From: Hormiphora californensis
Taxonomy: Eukaryota > Ctenophora > Tentaculata > Cydippida > Pleurobrachiidae
NCBI GenBank assembly: GCA_020137815.1
Contig: CM035350.1
Span: 1,794,335 to 1,858,334 of the forward strand
Length of the DNA stretch: 64,000 nt
Direction: 5' to 3'
This document shows positions 43,001 to 56,100 of the stretch, one piece after another. Under the pieces are notes generated by a model, which was not told the DNA's origin, made no database searches, and saw only the letters and a program-made list of their open reading frames with translations. Numbering within the stretch: the stretch's first letter is position 1; each line of letters opens with the position of its first letter. Made by a program: the position numbers and the translations under genes.

Positions 43001-43337
43001 GAGCCCCCGGTATCGTGTATAGTGACGTCTATCTGTTCCACTAACCTGTGAGCCCCCGGTATCGTGTATAGTGACGTCTATCTGTTCCTTGTTGATAACA
43101 AGGGATGTGACGTAGGAGTAGGCCACTGTAGCCTCGTAATCTTCCGTGTAACTACCTGGGGGAGGGGGAGTTAGGAGAAGTAGTTATGATCGGAAATGAA
43201 GGGAGAGGGGACCTCAACATGTGAGTCTCTATCACATTTCATGCTGGATGTATTGTGGTACCTGTTCCATAAGCGTCTATAAGGGCAGTTTTCCCAACTT
43301 TACTGTCCCCCACTACCACCAAATGCAGTCCACTCAT
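40027..43337 (-). CDS. Atypical Rho-family (Cdc42-like) small GTPase
   Basis: Five in-phase exons: 43337-43262, 43155-43046, 42035-41931, 41416-41299, 40190-40027. P-loop GDSKVGKT; switch region with YTEDYEATV; G3 motif DTGGSQ in place of the usual DTAGQE; SKAHIFIVCFNISDAASF like the Rho core; G4 GCQVDNRDP like the Cdc42 TQID variant; G5 ETSA followed by VTQKNIKVIFDKAV. The residue at the Gln61 position is Ser and Ala59 is Gly, so GTP hydrolysis is probably weak. The C-terminus (GSCLGICVA) is not a standard CAAX box. No clear Rho insert helix is visible. About 170 residues, slightly short. The exon ending in DTGGSQ is followed by 17 tandem copies of its own donor. Confidence 0.85.
41021..41170. 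repeat. 150-bp near-perfect palindrome in Rho gene intron
   Basis: Arms of about 75 bases (left GATAGGTTAAGTAAGTAGTT through TTTTCCAACTCC, right GGAGTTGGAAAATATAG through CTATC) meet at CCATGG near 41093-41098 with almost no loop. It could be a small transposon remnant or a transcribed hairpin. Confidence 0.85.
42261..43093 (-). repeat. 49-bp minisatellite of tandem 5' splice donors, 17 copies
   Basis: On the minus strand each copy is the end of Rho exon 2 (GAACAGATAGACGTCACTAT through GGGGGCTCACAG) followed by the donor GTTAGT. Copies are nearly identical (two carry one A for G change), so expansion is recent. The unit length is not a multiple of three, so distal donors shift the frame. Confidence 0.95.
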
Positions 43338-44200
43338 GGTCCTCAACACGCAATACCACGTGATGTATATCGTTTAGCTCATGTACCAGTCTGCTGAAGA
43401 ACCTGGTTTAATAATAGAGGGGGGTATTAGTAACATTCAACAAAGCTAAATAGAGTTATTGTTTAGCTTTGTTGAATGTAGAGTTGTAACTTTAGTGAGG
43501 TGATCTAGCCTCTACAAATAAATCCCTTCACAAGCTATTAGCTAGGCTGGTGTCTATTCACTATTGATATAAAACGAACAGAGTTACCAAGATCAGGGGG
43601 TAGAACTAGAACTAGAACGTAACAGTATGTAAGAGACTAAAAAGAATATGATAAATTACATTTTACCACTATGCAAGTAGAGTGCAGAAAATGACTTATA
43701 CGGTTTAAGTGCATGCATCGTGGATAAATTAGTTGTACGGCAAAAAACTATAGTCACCCCGGCCCCTTACTCAACAACTCTACCTTCCAGTCTCACAGAC
43801 ATGATCGGCAATAAGATCTTGTTATAATAGGTCTCTAGCTAGGCTCGTGTCTCAATCTCGTGGACACACGGATGGTTATGACAGTGGTTGTTATGGAAGA
43901 GAAATTTGAGAGTATCAGTGTGTGAGAGAGAATGATAGAAAATATATCAGAAACTTGATCACATAATGAGGCCACGATGCAACCTAAAGATCTGCCAGTG
44001 CATCAAATTTGACAGCGCATGGTACATGGCATAGAAAGCTAAATTTAAGTTCTCAGATACCACAACTAAATACTGAACTGCTGTAACTTCGGGGTGGGTA
44101 CCCTGGCTGATGGGGGGATAGCAATCAAACCAAGTGACAGGTGTACACGTGTGTGTGCTTGACAGATCACCTTCCCCCCTCCTAGAGATCATACAACCAT

Positions 44201-44264
<64 letters not shown>

Positions 44265-45555
44265 AGTCTATAATATTCAAGCAATTCGTCTGCAGCGGTG
44301 ATTAAAGGTGGTCAAGGATAGAAACAGATGTATATCAGAGCCATTCGAGGGGGGGGGGGGTGGAGTTAAGCAACTAAAATAAAGACGGAAAGATAGGAAT
44401 GGCCTTGTAGTTAGGAGAGGGAGAGAGTGAGAAAAAGGAAGGGAGAGAGAGAGAGTGAGAGGGATAGAAATGGAAGGGAGAGAAAGTAATGAGACTGAGA
44501 GGGATGGAAAAGGCGTACAGAAGTATGGAGAGAAAGACTAATAATCGACAGAGAAAAATATGTAATGCTGCTGCAGAATAAGACACGGAACCTGATTTTT
44601 TTGCAATTACACGCCCCTCTCTTTTCGGGAGCTACTCTCCCCATTCTTGCTGCAAGAATCTCTCCATACGAGCAGCAGGGAGGTCATGAAATATGGGTGA
44701 AGCAATCATTCCAGAACCATACACTAACATTCCCCTCTCTCACCGGGCTCTCACTCTCCCTTCTCTGATCTATCACAAGGAGGTATCATGTTCGTTCATC
44801 GTGTTTAACTTCGTGATCATGAAATGGAATGAGTATCATGTATGTACAATGTACATGACCCACTAATCTACATGTATACATGGCAATGATAATGACAAGC
44901 ACACTGACACATAGAGGACGGATCTGAGAAACTGAGAGAGGGGAACTGAACGGGGGAAAGAGAAGGTATGCTAGAGAAGCAAGAGCAATGCTCTGAGCAT
45001 GCAATCACTGGGGAGGCCCTCTATGTTGCAGGATTATTTTCTACTTACACCATTACTACGCAAGACACCGATGACGGTATCGACACTATTGACACGCAAA
45101 AGGGACACACAAAATGATGAAATAGAATTGGGAACAAAGAAGCGAATTAGCTTCATTTGTCACTCTGAGCCTATCTGAATCGTTCTTAGTATCTCTACAA
45201 CTCTCTTTACATCAATTAATTTCTCCATCTTTATATAATGAATCTGACAGCCAGATATTTCCCATCTCTCTATCTCTCCCTCCCCGTATCTATCTCCCAG
45301 TGCAAATCTCTCAAGATACCACTATCATGGTGATACCCTATTGTGCAGAGGTTACCAAATTATGTTTCATCTAGATTCTAGAAGAAGGGATCCAAATATG
45401 AGCTGTCAATATACAGAATATTACTCAGATGAATATATATCAGTTTCCTGGCAGAGTTTATAACAAATGAAGAGGACAACGTTCTTTCACACACAAACAC
45501 ACACAACTGAGGGCGAGGAATGTTAATCGGGTTGTGTAAACAACTCAGTCAACCT

Positions 45556-45634
<79 letters not shown>

Positions 45635-46288
45635 TGGGTTGATCTAGGTGTTGTGTAAACACTAAAGAGACAGAAAAAGGTGGCAGAGAATTGAAAAGAT
45701 GATAAGTCAAATAATGGGGTCAAAGGTAGGTCCGTCATTGCGGCATGGACGAAATAATATTCATAATATCAGCCGCCTAGATGAACAATGAACATGTATC
45801 TTGTAACTTGTATCGCAATGCATTTCGTTTAGTGGGATTCGATATCAACAAGAATATAAGGGTGTACCCTGCTAGGGCACGGAACAATAAATAGGAAATA
45901 CAAAACACTCTCTCCACACAGTATAAAAATAGTTAAAAACAAACGCGGGTCTTGGATCAAGTGAAAGTTAAAAACGGCAACATAATACAATGGCATACAA
46001 TGTTACCATTCTCAGTCTGTCTCTCTCTCTCTCTCTCTCTCTAACTCTCTCTAACGCAATCTTTAGATAGGTCTGGAGTAATGGATAGTTGTGTAATCGC
46101 TCTTATAGAGTGAGGAACATCTCTCTATCTCTCTCCCCCCTCTCTCTCTCACTCTCAATATCTAGGTAGAGGTCATACACGCCTACCAAACGTAGACAAA
46201 GCAAACCGCAGAATGTAGACAACCAGAACTAAGATTTCTTTCCAAACTCACTCTTCTGCATCGCCGCGATATTCAATTCCGGATTCTT

Positions 46289-46319
<31 letters not shown>

Positions 46320-46333
46320 CAAGAACTTATATA

Positions 46334-47087
46334 GGGTAAGCTGGGGTAAAAGTGGCCCACTTTTAACGTTTTAGGTTCTAAAATACGCAATTTATACAGC
46401 AGGAAGAAAAAAATTATATAGGCTATCCAATGAAACCTTTTCCTTTCAGCCGAGCTAAATTTTATTATCTACAAGTTTTATTTAATGGGTTAATTAATCA
46501 ATTCAAATAATTTGGTGAGGCGTTTTTTGGAAAATTTGCACCGGGGCAAAGTGGCCCAAGCCAATAGCATTGCTCGATTTTATCACGTGCCTGGTGTTGT
46601 TAGACGAAACGATCAAACTAGGGGCAAAGTGGCCCATGTTCTGCACCGGAACATGGGCCACTTTGCCCCTAATTTGATCGTCTGTACTACATTTTTGTGC
46701 ATTCCAATATCACGTGGTATTGCAGGCGCCATTTCATTGGTCCTAGAGGTGGGCCACTTTGCCCCAGACCGGACCACTTTGCCCCGGAGAGTGGGCCATA
46801 TTTGCCCCGATTTCACAAAATTGACAATTAAGACAACAAAAATGCCAATTTCTTCAAAAATTTTTATACCACGTTTTAGAGAATTATAAAGCCTAACTGG
46901 CAGTTTTTGCAAAATTAAAATCGGCTAACCCAAACAGAAATGACAGCAGTTTTAAAGCGAAAATTCGGAACAGAACGAGCAGGTCTCCGCTGGAGAAAAA
47001 GTCACGTGACCACATGTAATAACTAGGGCCACTTTGCCCCATACATGGGCCACTTTACCCCGCGGGCCATTTCACCCCAGCTTACCC
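46334..47087. mobile_element. 754-bp TIR element with repeated GGGCCACTTTGCCCC motif
   Basis: Ends GGGTAAGCTGGGGTAAAAGT and the mirror of GGGTAAGCTGGGGTGAAATG, flanked by TA on both sides. Inside are about nine copies of GGGCCACTTTGCCCC in both orientations, including a perfect palindrome near 46620-46672. TA flanks fit a Tc1/mariner-type target. No transposase. Confidence 0.82.
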
Positions 47088-47275
47088 TACCGCCCATGTT
47101 CCCCAGTAGCAGAGCAATATTATTGACACTGAACTGCGGAATAATCAGAGCAGTATATCCTAGGGAAACATATATATAACTATCTCTGTCTCTCTCTCGA
47201 AGCGGATTAAAAACATTTGATAAGCGCTCAACGCTCATTGCTATCCAGTTTCAAAAATCAATCAAGTATCATACC

Positions 47276-47426
<151 letters not shown>

Positions 47427-48103
47427 GTCAAACTATCAATCTATGACGCATGGAAATCAAAAATAAATACCAAGTCTCGGCAACTCCACACTTTAAAATT
47501 CCCATGTTTACTGTTACTAGCTTGTTCTGATTATAATGCCGCGACACGTAAAATTGAAATAGTCGCGTTTACTACTACACAAGATCTGTCTGGCCGCGAC
47601 AGTGCACTGATCAGATTGGGTCGGCACCGTCAGACAGTACGAGAAGTAGTAAACGGGTGTCAAAAATCATATGCAGTGAAACTTTGTTGAAAGAACTGTT
47701 TGAAACGTCTCGGCACTCGGACGAACGGTTCAAGTAAAAGCCACCTCTTTGACTTCAAACTTCGGGGATTGTGCCTTGCTCGACCTTGTTTTGTTCAAAC
47801 CCACAGAAAGTTTCCGGGAAACAGGGTCGAGCAAGGCAAGCTCGACCCTTTCTTAGCCCGCACCAGGCCACACGCCTCTTCGCTATTCTACAAACTTTGT
47901 AACAGAAAACAAAGCTGTTTTTTACGTGTATGGAGTTGAGTAAATGTCACATTCTCACACGAGACAGTTTCTTTCTTTCTCTCTCTCTCTCACAGTCACA
48001 CACACACATATACACATAAAATACCTCATTTCTTACTCCCTTCCTGTATATATGCACAGGGCCGTTGATACACACACATACTGATGGGTAAACTGCAGTA
48101 CTT

Positions 48104-48169
<66 letters not shown>

Positions 48170-48656
48170 AATTAGGAAAAGAGATAGGAAGATAGATAGA
48201 TAGAAATGGAGAGAGAGTGGGAGAGGAAAAAGTACATTCTTTCTTGCATTGCAAGGTGCATGTGTAGTTGTGTACATTGATGTGTTTGTGTACTTTATAC
48301 ATGACACCGAGCTGAGAGAGGGGAGGGAGAGAGGAAGAGAGAAGAGAGAGAGAGAGAGAGAAGAGTGAGAGAGAGAGAGGGAGAGAGAGAGAGAAAGAGT
48401 AAATAAGTAAGAGAGATAAGATGAGAGAGAGCATCGTATCTTGGTAATATGCCAGGATTGAATACACGCGCGCTAAGGCACACTCTCACTGCCTCAAGCT
48501 TAACTTTCCATACCGCCGCCTCCGTAAAATGTGCTAGTCGTGTGGTAATCTTGCAATATTGTCCCACCCAGCTCCCTGGCGCTATGCAGCTGGCAGTGCG
48601 TCTGGCCTAGTTAGCTGGTACGGCAGCTTGTTGTACAACTGTCCATGCAATCTCCC

Positions 48657-48835
48657 TCACTCCTTCCATTGATTGTTACACGATGTATTGCAGCATTTGT
48701 AGAAGGTCGTCATTGGTTCATCTGCAGACCGGGTCTGAATCTGCATGAAGTAGGCCTTGGTGTGGCTACACTTGGGGCAATCAGCCTCTGTTGAGTCTAC
48801 ATTCTCCCAGGCTTCCTGTAATGAGGGAATATAAT

Positions 48836-48898
<63 letters not shown>

Positions 48899-49240
48899 AT
48901 AGAGAGAGGCATAAAGAGAAAGAGGGGAAGTGGGTATGGAAGTGTGTGTATGTGTAATGTAAATTTAAAAGGAGAGAACCAAACTGAATAAAACTAGAAG
49001 AGTTACAAACAGACAGACAAACAAACACCCAGACACAAACAGACAAACAAATAAACAGACAAACAAACAAACCTTTCCTCCAAGCACATCATCCAATTCC
49101 TTTAACTTGTGGTACACCCTGTTAGTAATCTTCTGATCAATCTGGTGAACGTAACTGCACGTTTCACACACAAAGTCGAGCCCAACCTCCCCCTGACCGA
49201 CTGTAAGGGCGTTAGAGCAGAGTGGGCAGAATAGGAGCAT
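48657..49240 (-). CDS. POLR3K: RNA polymerase III subunit RPC10/RPC11
   Basis: Two exons, 49240-49073 and 48815-48657, giving a protein of about 108 residues, the family length. The N-terminal zinc ribbon (MLLFCPLCSNAL, CETCSYVHQI) is followed by KLKELDDVLGGK and AWENVDST. The C-terminal TFIIS-like ribbon has CPKC, the acidic hairpin in TRSADEPMTTFYKC and CNTSC. This subunit supports Pol III RNA cleavage, termination and reinitiation. A strong pyrimidine-tract acceptor (CTCTCTCTTCCTAG) lies 1 base before the ATG. The intron holds a GA microsatellite (48839-48893). Confidence 0.96.
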
Positions 49241-50159
49241 GCTAGGAAGAGAGAGGTAGGAGGATTAATTAGACATGTTGTTCGACACGTGCAGGGTTAT
49301 CAGTGGGAGGGGGTTCTCTGGGGGTAGTACGAGGGTTTCAGAGGTTGTTTTTTGTTGTTGAAGTCGGGAGAGAGGCTTTGGTTTTCGTGGGTTAAAGAAA
49401 ATAATAAATTATACTATTTTCAATGTGAAACATAACAATCGAAAATATAACTTAATAGCAAACATTACAACTAAAAGTTCCAAACAATTCAACATTTTTC
49501 GATGATACCAGTATGTTAATTAATCTTTTCCATTCACACACTCTCTCTCACTTTCTGAGTTGGAACTCTTAGAAAACAATCTAAGCTAAATCTAGTGCTG
49601 CAGTAGTATACGATCTCACTCCTTCTCTCACTCTTTATCTCTGTATCTCTCTGTATCTTATGATGTTTTTCACTCTGTATCTTGTTTCTTACTCTCTCTC
49701 TCGCATGGCTGTGACTTATTAAAACATGGGAGTTGTCAAACCCTAAATCTTTTTCAACGGATAAATTTTCCAGAAAAAATACTTAAACCTAACAACACAC
49801 TCTACGCTACGACATGACAGAATATTTCGAGATCGTTGAAAAAAACATAACAAACAGTCTCTCAAAAAATATTCCTCCCTTTCTCTTTCCGATGCAATGC
49901 ACAGTAAAAACCCACACTTTTTAAAATCCCAAACTCTCACTCTCCCTCACTGTCTCCCTACATCTCTCGCTCTCTTCATAAGAAGGGTTTACAATCCAGG
50001 AGATTCCTTTTCTTGAAATCCTCCATGACAATGATCACCCACGAAGGATCAAAGTGTACCACACTTCATCACCATAATAATTATATACTCTCCCTCACTC
50101 TAAACCATACACACACTCACACACACGCTCTCTCTCACTCTCGGACTAAGATAAAAACC
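49241..50159. other. Spacer between CABIN1 stop and POLR3K start
   Basis: No exon recognised. Pyrimidine-rich stretches and CA-rich patches occur. It should contain the CABIN1 3' UTR and the POLR3K upstream region. Confidence 0.55.
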
Positions 50160-53100
50160 TTAAAATGTTCGGTACTGGGTGTTCATATGAAACTGATTAT
50201 AGTTCGTCGGTGGAGGTACACCTGCACTAGCTGCGGGTGTGGTGGCGGTGGTAGGAGTGGGGAAGGAGTGCTCCGGGTAGAGAGAGGTGGGGTACATCTC
50301 TCCTCCTGCGCCTCCGAACTGGCCATTAGGTGGTGGTCCAGGGTAGGAGGGTGGTGGGGCAAACTGAGCTCCTCCCCTTCCATCAGACTGGTCCTCTCCC
50401 TTCACAAGGGCTTGTTTCAAGGGGTCCGATTCCACAAGAGAGGGAGGAGGGGCAGCGTATGGAGTGGTGTAGGAAGGCATTGGGTACCCTCCCGTAGCGG
50501 GACTGTTTTGGGATGGACTGTAGTGGGAGAGGGGTGTGGAGACAGCCTTCTCAGGGGTGTATTGGCAGGGAACAGGATGATGTGCCATGGGCGGCCCTAA
50601 CTGTGACATCGGGGGAGGCACCATTTGGCCAGGTTGCAGGTTGGCTGGCATCATGCCAATCTTAGCGGGACTACCCTGGAAATGCTCCGCCCCGGGGGGA
50701 CCGTAGAAGTAGGCAGGCGGTTTGTTGGGGGAAGTGTTGGAGAAACCCTCCGGGAAGGGTCCAGGGAACTGAGGTCCTGGCACCATTCCAGGCATGTACC
50801 TCCCTGGAATGTTGTACATGCCATTCACTGCGGGGGGCTGCTGCTGCGATGCGGGGGGCACCACTGACGTCACGGATGTACTTGTCTCCTGCTTCACCTT
50901 CGGTTTCCGCTTCTTCGGTGGTGCTCTGGGCTTGTTTGGATCCTTTGGCTTCCTCCCCTTTTTCTTGGGAAGCTGCTTGAGGACTTCCTGTTCATCAGTT
51001 AAATCACACCCATCCAGTTCATTTAGCACACCGAGATCCAGATTATCCATGTCATCATCCACTCCTACCCCGGCCTCCCCGCTCAGATTCTCAGAGCTAG
51101 TTGGACTGAAGAGACTGGCTGACCCGGGTGATCCTGACAGAGTCTGGTTGGGGGTATACTGTTGATCTCCTGGCATGTATTTCACTGGGCTTCCGTTCAT
51201 ACCATGGGCACTAGCGAAGAAGTCCTCCGCCTTGTACATCAGGTTCTCAGAGTTGGTCCTCTTCACATACGGCTGACCCATGTTGGGCATAACAGGTTCT
51301 GATGCCTGCCGGTAGAAGCTTTGTTGTCGACTATCTGGCATGAATCCAGGAGGGGGAGGAGGGGGGAGTTGCTGCTGGGGTACATCCTCCCCCGGGAACA
51401 CACCATGGGGGGCCAGGGTGGTCCACCTCCTCCCTTATCCACAAAGGGGAAATCAAACTGGTTCAGTGCTGGCACATTATCTATCTTCCTCTTCTTTTCC
51501 CTCTTCTTCTTCGGTGCAGCATCCTCTTTCGTCTTCTTCTTCCGTGGTGCCCGCTCCTTCTTCTCTTTCGGTGACTTCTTCGTCTTCTTGCCAGGCATTG
51601 CAGTGGCGGGTGGGACGTTTAGGGCCATCAGTTGGGCGGGAGTTAGGGCCAGCCTGGAAGGTACAACGGGCTCCTTCATCTCCTCCTTCATTGGGAAGTG
51701 AGGGGGCATGCCTGTAGTTGGATCCACCCCTCCTGGGATATCCGGGGGTCTGCAGTACATGGGAGGTGGGGAGAGCAAGTAGGGGTGGGCACCGGGTGAG
51801 GCCCCCTGCTGGCGTGGCGTCGGTTCTTTCTTTGTCAGTTGGGGTGGCTGGATCGGCAGGACGGGTTTAGGGGCAGTTGGAGTCGGTTCCGGAGCAGGGA
51901 CATCATCTAGAGATGGCATTGCGGCATCGTCGTCATCACTAGAGCCCGCATCACTTTTACTAACTGATCGGGAGCGCTTCCGTGATACTTCCACCACTGT
52001 AGGTATGGTTACCGGGGCAACGGCTTCTGTCGGGCTGCTGGTGATCGGAGTTGTGGAGGCGGTAGTGGTGGGTGTGGTTTCTACAGAGCTGGCGTTGTTG
52101 TTGGGAGGGATCTCTCCAGACTCTGCTGACACAGCCTCTCTCAAAATGGGACTGGCAGGGGCTTCTTCTTTAACGGTTGGCGATTGTCCAGCAACAGGGT
52201 GTTCAGCTGGGGGAGGAGGGGGAGGCGAGGACTGGGCTGGGAATTCGGTTACTGGTGATGATGGATGATCTGAAGGATCGGGAACCACTTCAGATTCAGA
52301 AGGTTGAGTTGGTGTCTCTTTTGTTGGAGTTACTACCGGGGATGTCTCTACAGATGCAGATACAATAGGTGTGGGTGGCTCAGGATCAACGTCAACGGTA
52401 GCATGCTCAGGTTGTTTCGAAGTAACTGCTGTTGACACTGCGGTCGTTGCGGCTGATTGAGTTTTGACCGGTTCTCCCTGATTTTCTGTGCTCGAACTAG
52501 CTGTATTTGACTTGTTGACGGCCTTGAGAAGTAGCTCTCTGATTTGAGCAGCAGATCCCTCCTTGTTTTTCACATTCGAGATAATGCTCAAGATATGACT
52601 GACGTTAGCCGTGTTCTTCGCTTCATTGTTCTCTGCTATTTGGTTGATAAAGTTTGCCACTGCTTGTCGGACTGCTGACTTAGCGTTATCGTTCACTTTG
52701 ATCTTCTCTGCACTCACCACAACTGGTTCAGGTGGGGGAGGTGATGGGGATTTGGAGGGTGGTTGGCTTGTTCTAGCTACCACAGGAACGGGCGCTGGCA
52801 AGTTCTCTGTTACTACCGGTGTAACCACAGTAGGAGGAGCGGATTGTACACTCGACTCTCCCATCTTCTTCTGTTTCTCCAGCATAGCTGTTATCTTTTG
52901 AAGCTGTTCAAACTCGGCTATGATCTTGTTGGTGATGGTGTAGAGAGTGTCCACATCGTCCGTCAATATCCTCGGACTATACAAGAGAAGTTGCTGGGGG
53001 ACGGTCAGTTTGAAGAGTTTTAGTAGCACCACAATCGCCTCATCAACAGGTCTTGTTTCCACAGCGCTTTTCACGTGGATACCCTTTACCTTCATACAGA

Positions 53101-56100
53101 GCTTTAACAGCTTTATCGAGTGCTCTGAGCTCTGCTTTCCCGTCTGGTTGCAGTAGTCCGAGACACGTGTTCGTAGTAGAGTATCAAATTGTGTGAGGGT
53201 CGCCTGAAGGAAGGGTGCTACATCCCCGACAAAGTTGTTCAGTTGATCTGCTGTCTTGACCATGTTCTCAAACAACTTTATCAGGTTGCTGATGTCCTTA
53301 CAGTGAGCCAGGGACGATATTATCAGGGAGAGACTCTTCCTCATGTGTCTAAAGAACCCACCGGGTCGGTCTACAGTGTCAATGGGGATCCTCCAGATAC
53401 CAAAGAAAAGGTGTTTTCGACTGAACAGGAACATTCCCCCAGAGTTGGAGGTGTCCTGGAGCATGAGGTTCTTGGCATTCTGGAAGGCCACCTGGCTCTC
53501 TGTTGATCGCTCATGGTATATCTTACAGAGGGCGTTCCGGATTTTATAGTGTTCTGGCCACCGTGAGAATGCCTCCTCCAGTACCCTTACACACAGCTCC
53601 TCGAGACTCTTATCAGCTGCATCATCCAGACCCATTAGGGTGTAAAGTGCTCTCATACTCTCCACCATCTTATCTTTGACATCTGCTTCCTGGAGTAGCT
53701 CAGGGTGCTCCCTAGTCCTCTTGTAAACTGAGTATGAGATCCTGAACACCAACTCGAAACACTCCATGGAGAAGTCAGCAGGGGAGCTGGTGTTGATCCT
53801 CTTTGTTAGGGCACTGTGATACCCGGATAGGTTCTCAATACTCATCATGTAGTTTTCCAGCCATACCAAACTCTTATAATTGAACTTCTCCGCGATCTTG
53901 CCCAGCATGAAATGCTTCACCCACTTTTTAGGACCATCCGGTTCAGCGCCCTTCTCCAAGATCTCCTTGCTCTTCAAGAACAGTGTCAACCGTTTCATGT
54001 CTATCTCTTTAATGACCGCTGCATTCTCGGAGAGCGCCCCGGCCACCTGGTTATAGACAGAGGCTATGGTGTAAAGGAAGATGGCATACTCAGCAGCCAC
54101 ATCAAAGGGAGTGACGGTATTGCTCATGTAGTGGTCGAAACAGAATACCGCCTTGGGCGCAATTGACTCGATCACAACTTTGAGGTCACTTTGGGACTGG
54201 TTGAATTGGTCCTCCGCCACACTCAACCAGCATAGCCCCATGGACAGCCAGGACTCCAGACGGTCTGGGTTGACTGCCAGGTCACATATAAACCAGTCGA
54301 TGGCCTTCAGGAAATCCCCATACTTCCAGATGTAGTCCCCACACAGGTAGTAAATGTCCTTGAAATGTACAAGGGCCGGTTCCTCTGAGTATGGCTCATA
54401 GTTGATTACCTTTTCCGAGTTACTCCCAGTCACCTGCTTCTGGTAGGTTTCAATGGACAGCTTGATCTTTACAAAGGTCTCAGACCGGGACACATCGCTG
54501 GTGAACAGATTGACTATCTGGCACATTAGCTCCAGAACATCAGCCGAGAAGTGCTTTCCACTTTCCATGGGGCTAAACATTTCGGAGGGGAGGTAAAACT
54601 CATAGATACTCTTAGCATTCTCAAGGGTGAGAGGCACGGGTGTAGCAGCATGATCAGATCTGTTTTTCTTGGAGCGTTTGGATCCCGCCCCTGGGTGACC
54701 TATATAACAGAACACTGCCTGTTCCACCATGTTGGTACAATCCTCAATGTAGATCCCTTGTTTCTTGTACCGGACACAACACTCAATGATGTAGGAGAGG
54801 AAGAGACCTCCAGAGAGGGTACAGATGTAGCTCTCTCCGAGGAGCTCATGGCAATGAGCCAGGGATTGTATACGAGCAATGTTATACTCCACAGCATCCG
54901 TCTCTGAGAGACCCTCTGGGATGCACTGTATCAATTGTCATGTGGTAGACCATGAATGCCCGATCAATGGGGTACTCGTTCAGGACAACCCCCTGAGTTT
55001 CATCCATGCTGACCTTGAAGAAGTTTGTAATGACACGGAACAATGTTTCCCATCAGCCTTCCATAAGCTGATTGCCCCATCGCTAAAGGGCACCTCTGTC
55101 ATCGAGTAGATAAGGGCTTTCAGGACCTTGGTGAGGAGTGATTTGAAGGTGTCGGTAAACCTCAAAACGGGGACCAGTTCATTCAGGAACACCTCCCCGC
55201 ACTTCAAACACGTCTTAGCATCTCCCACCTTCCTGAAGCGATTCCAACAGCATAAGAAGATTCTTTTGCCGAATAGCCATCTCGCTCTCCGTCTCTGGTT
55301 CCTCGCCCCTCTCACTTAGCATCGGACGGAGCAGCTTCAGCGACTCTCGAGTAGTTTTTCTCCTTGAACAACTGGGCCACATTCTCCCGTTCCTGTACCT
55401 CTATCAGGGTAGACCTCTGTTTCTCGATAGTAGCTTCACTCACCGTGTGCAGGTCACTGTTTCCAATAACAACCTGGTCGAAGTTACAGCATTTCAACTT
55501 GGCCAATGCTATGGAGATGAGCTGAATGGAGCACTCGATGTTGCTGAGTTTAGCTTCATACAAACAGTAAACCCAGGCGTACCGGAGCTGGAACAGATCA
55601 TACTGATCGCTGCTGCTGAACATCTCCTGGATCTTCTCGTGCTGGTTGGCCGTCCTCAGGAACTCCTGGTCTTTGCTCATCGCACTGCTCGTTAGGCTAC
55701 CCTTTATATCCTCGAAGAATGGATCGGACGTCAACTCAGCGGAGAAAAGACTGTTGTTGATAATGATCTCAAATGCACATAGCAGTGTCATCACATTCTG
55801 CTCGGTGTCGTCCTCACGGAAATTCTGCAAAATGTTTGGCAGTGCCTCGAACTCTCGATAGTTGAGGTATACCTTGAGGAAGGACTTGACGACGCTTGGG
55901 GACCACTTTTTGGAGAACTCTGCTGAGAGTTGGTTGCAGTAGGTCTTCATCAGGGGGATGAGAAGGAGGGAATCTTCACTGGTGATCTTCCTTACAACCT
56001 CCTGCTCATCGAGAGGCTCAGGCTCAGGAATCTCCTCCGACCCGTTCTCTAGCGTTACCTTGACTGGCCCGGGTGTAGATGTTGACGAGGTGAATTTCAG

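Noticed and set aside
42261-43093. CRISPR-like array of identical repeats
   Set aside because: Units are directly adjacent with no variable spacers, and they reproduce a eukaryotic exon end and donor.
46512-46912. 125- and 99-codon frames near 46.5-46.9 kb
   Set aside because: They lie entirely inside the GGGCCACTTTGCCCC transposon and encode its repeated motif.
50013-53549. Plus-strand frames opposite CABIN1
   Set aside because: They are antisense shadows of a long, clearly coding minus-strand frame with family matches.
55233-55315. 83-base GT-AG intron in CABIN1 that would remove two frame breaks at once
   Set aside because: Plausible consensus, but the peptide it would remove (QKNLLMLLESL and neighbours) aligns with CABIN1 and leads smoothly into CLKCGEVFLNEL. 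Kept only as an alternative.
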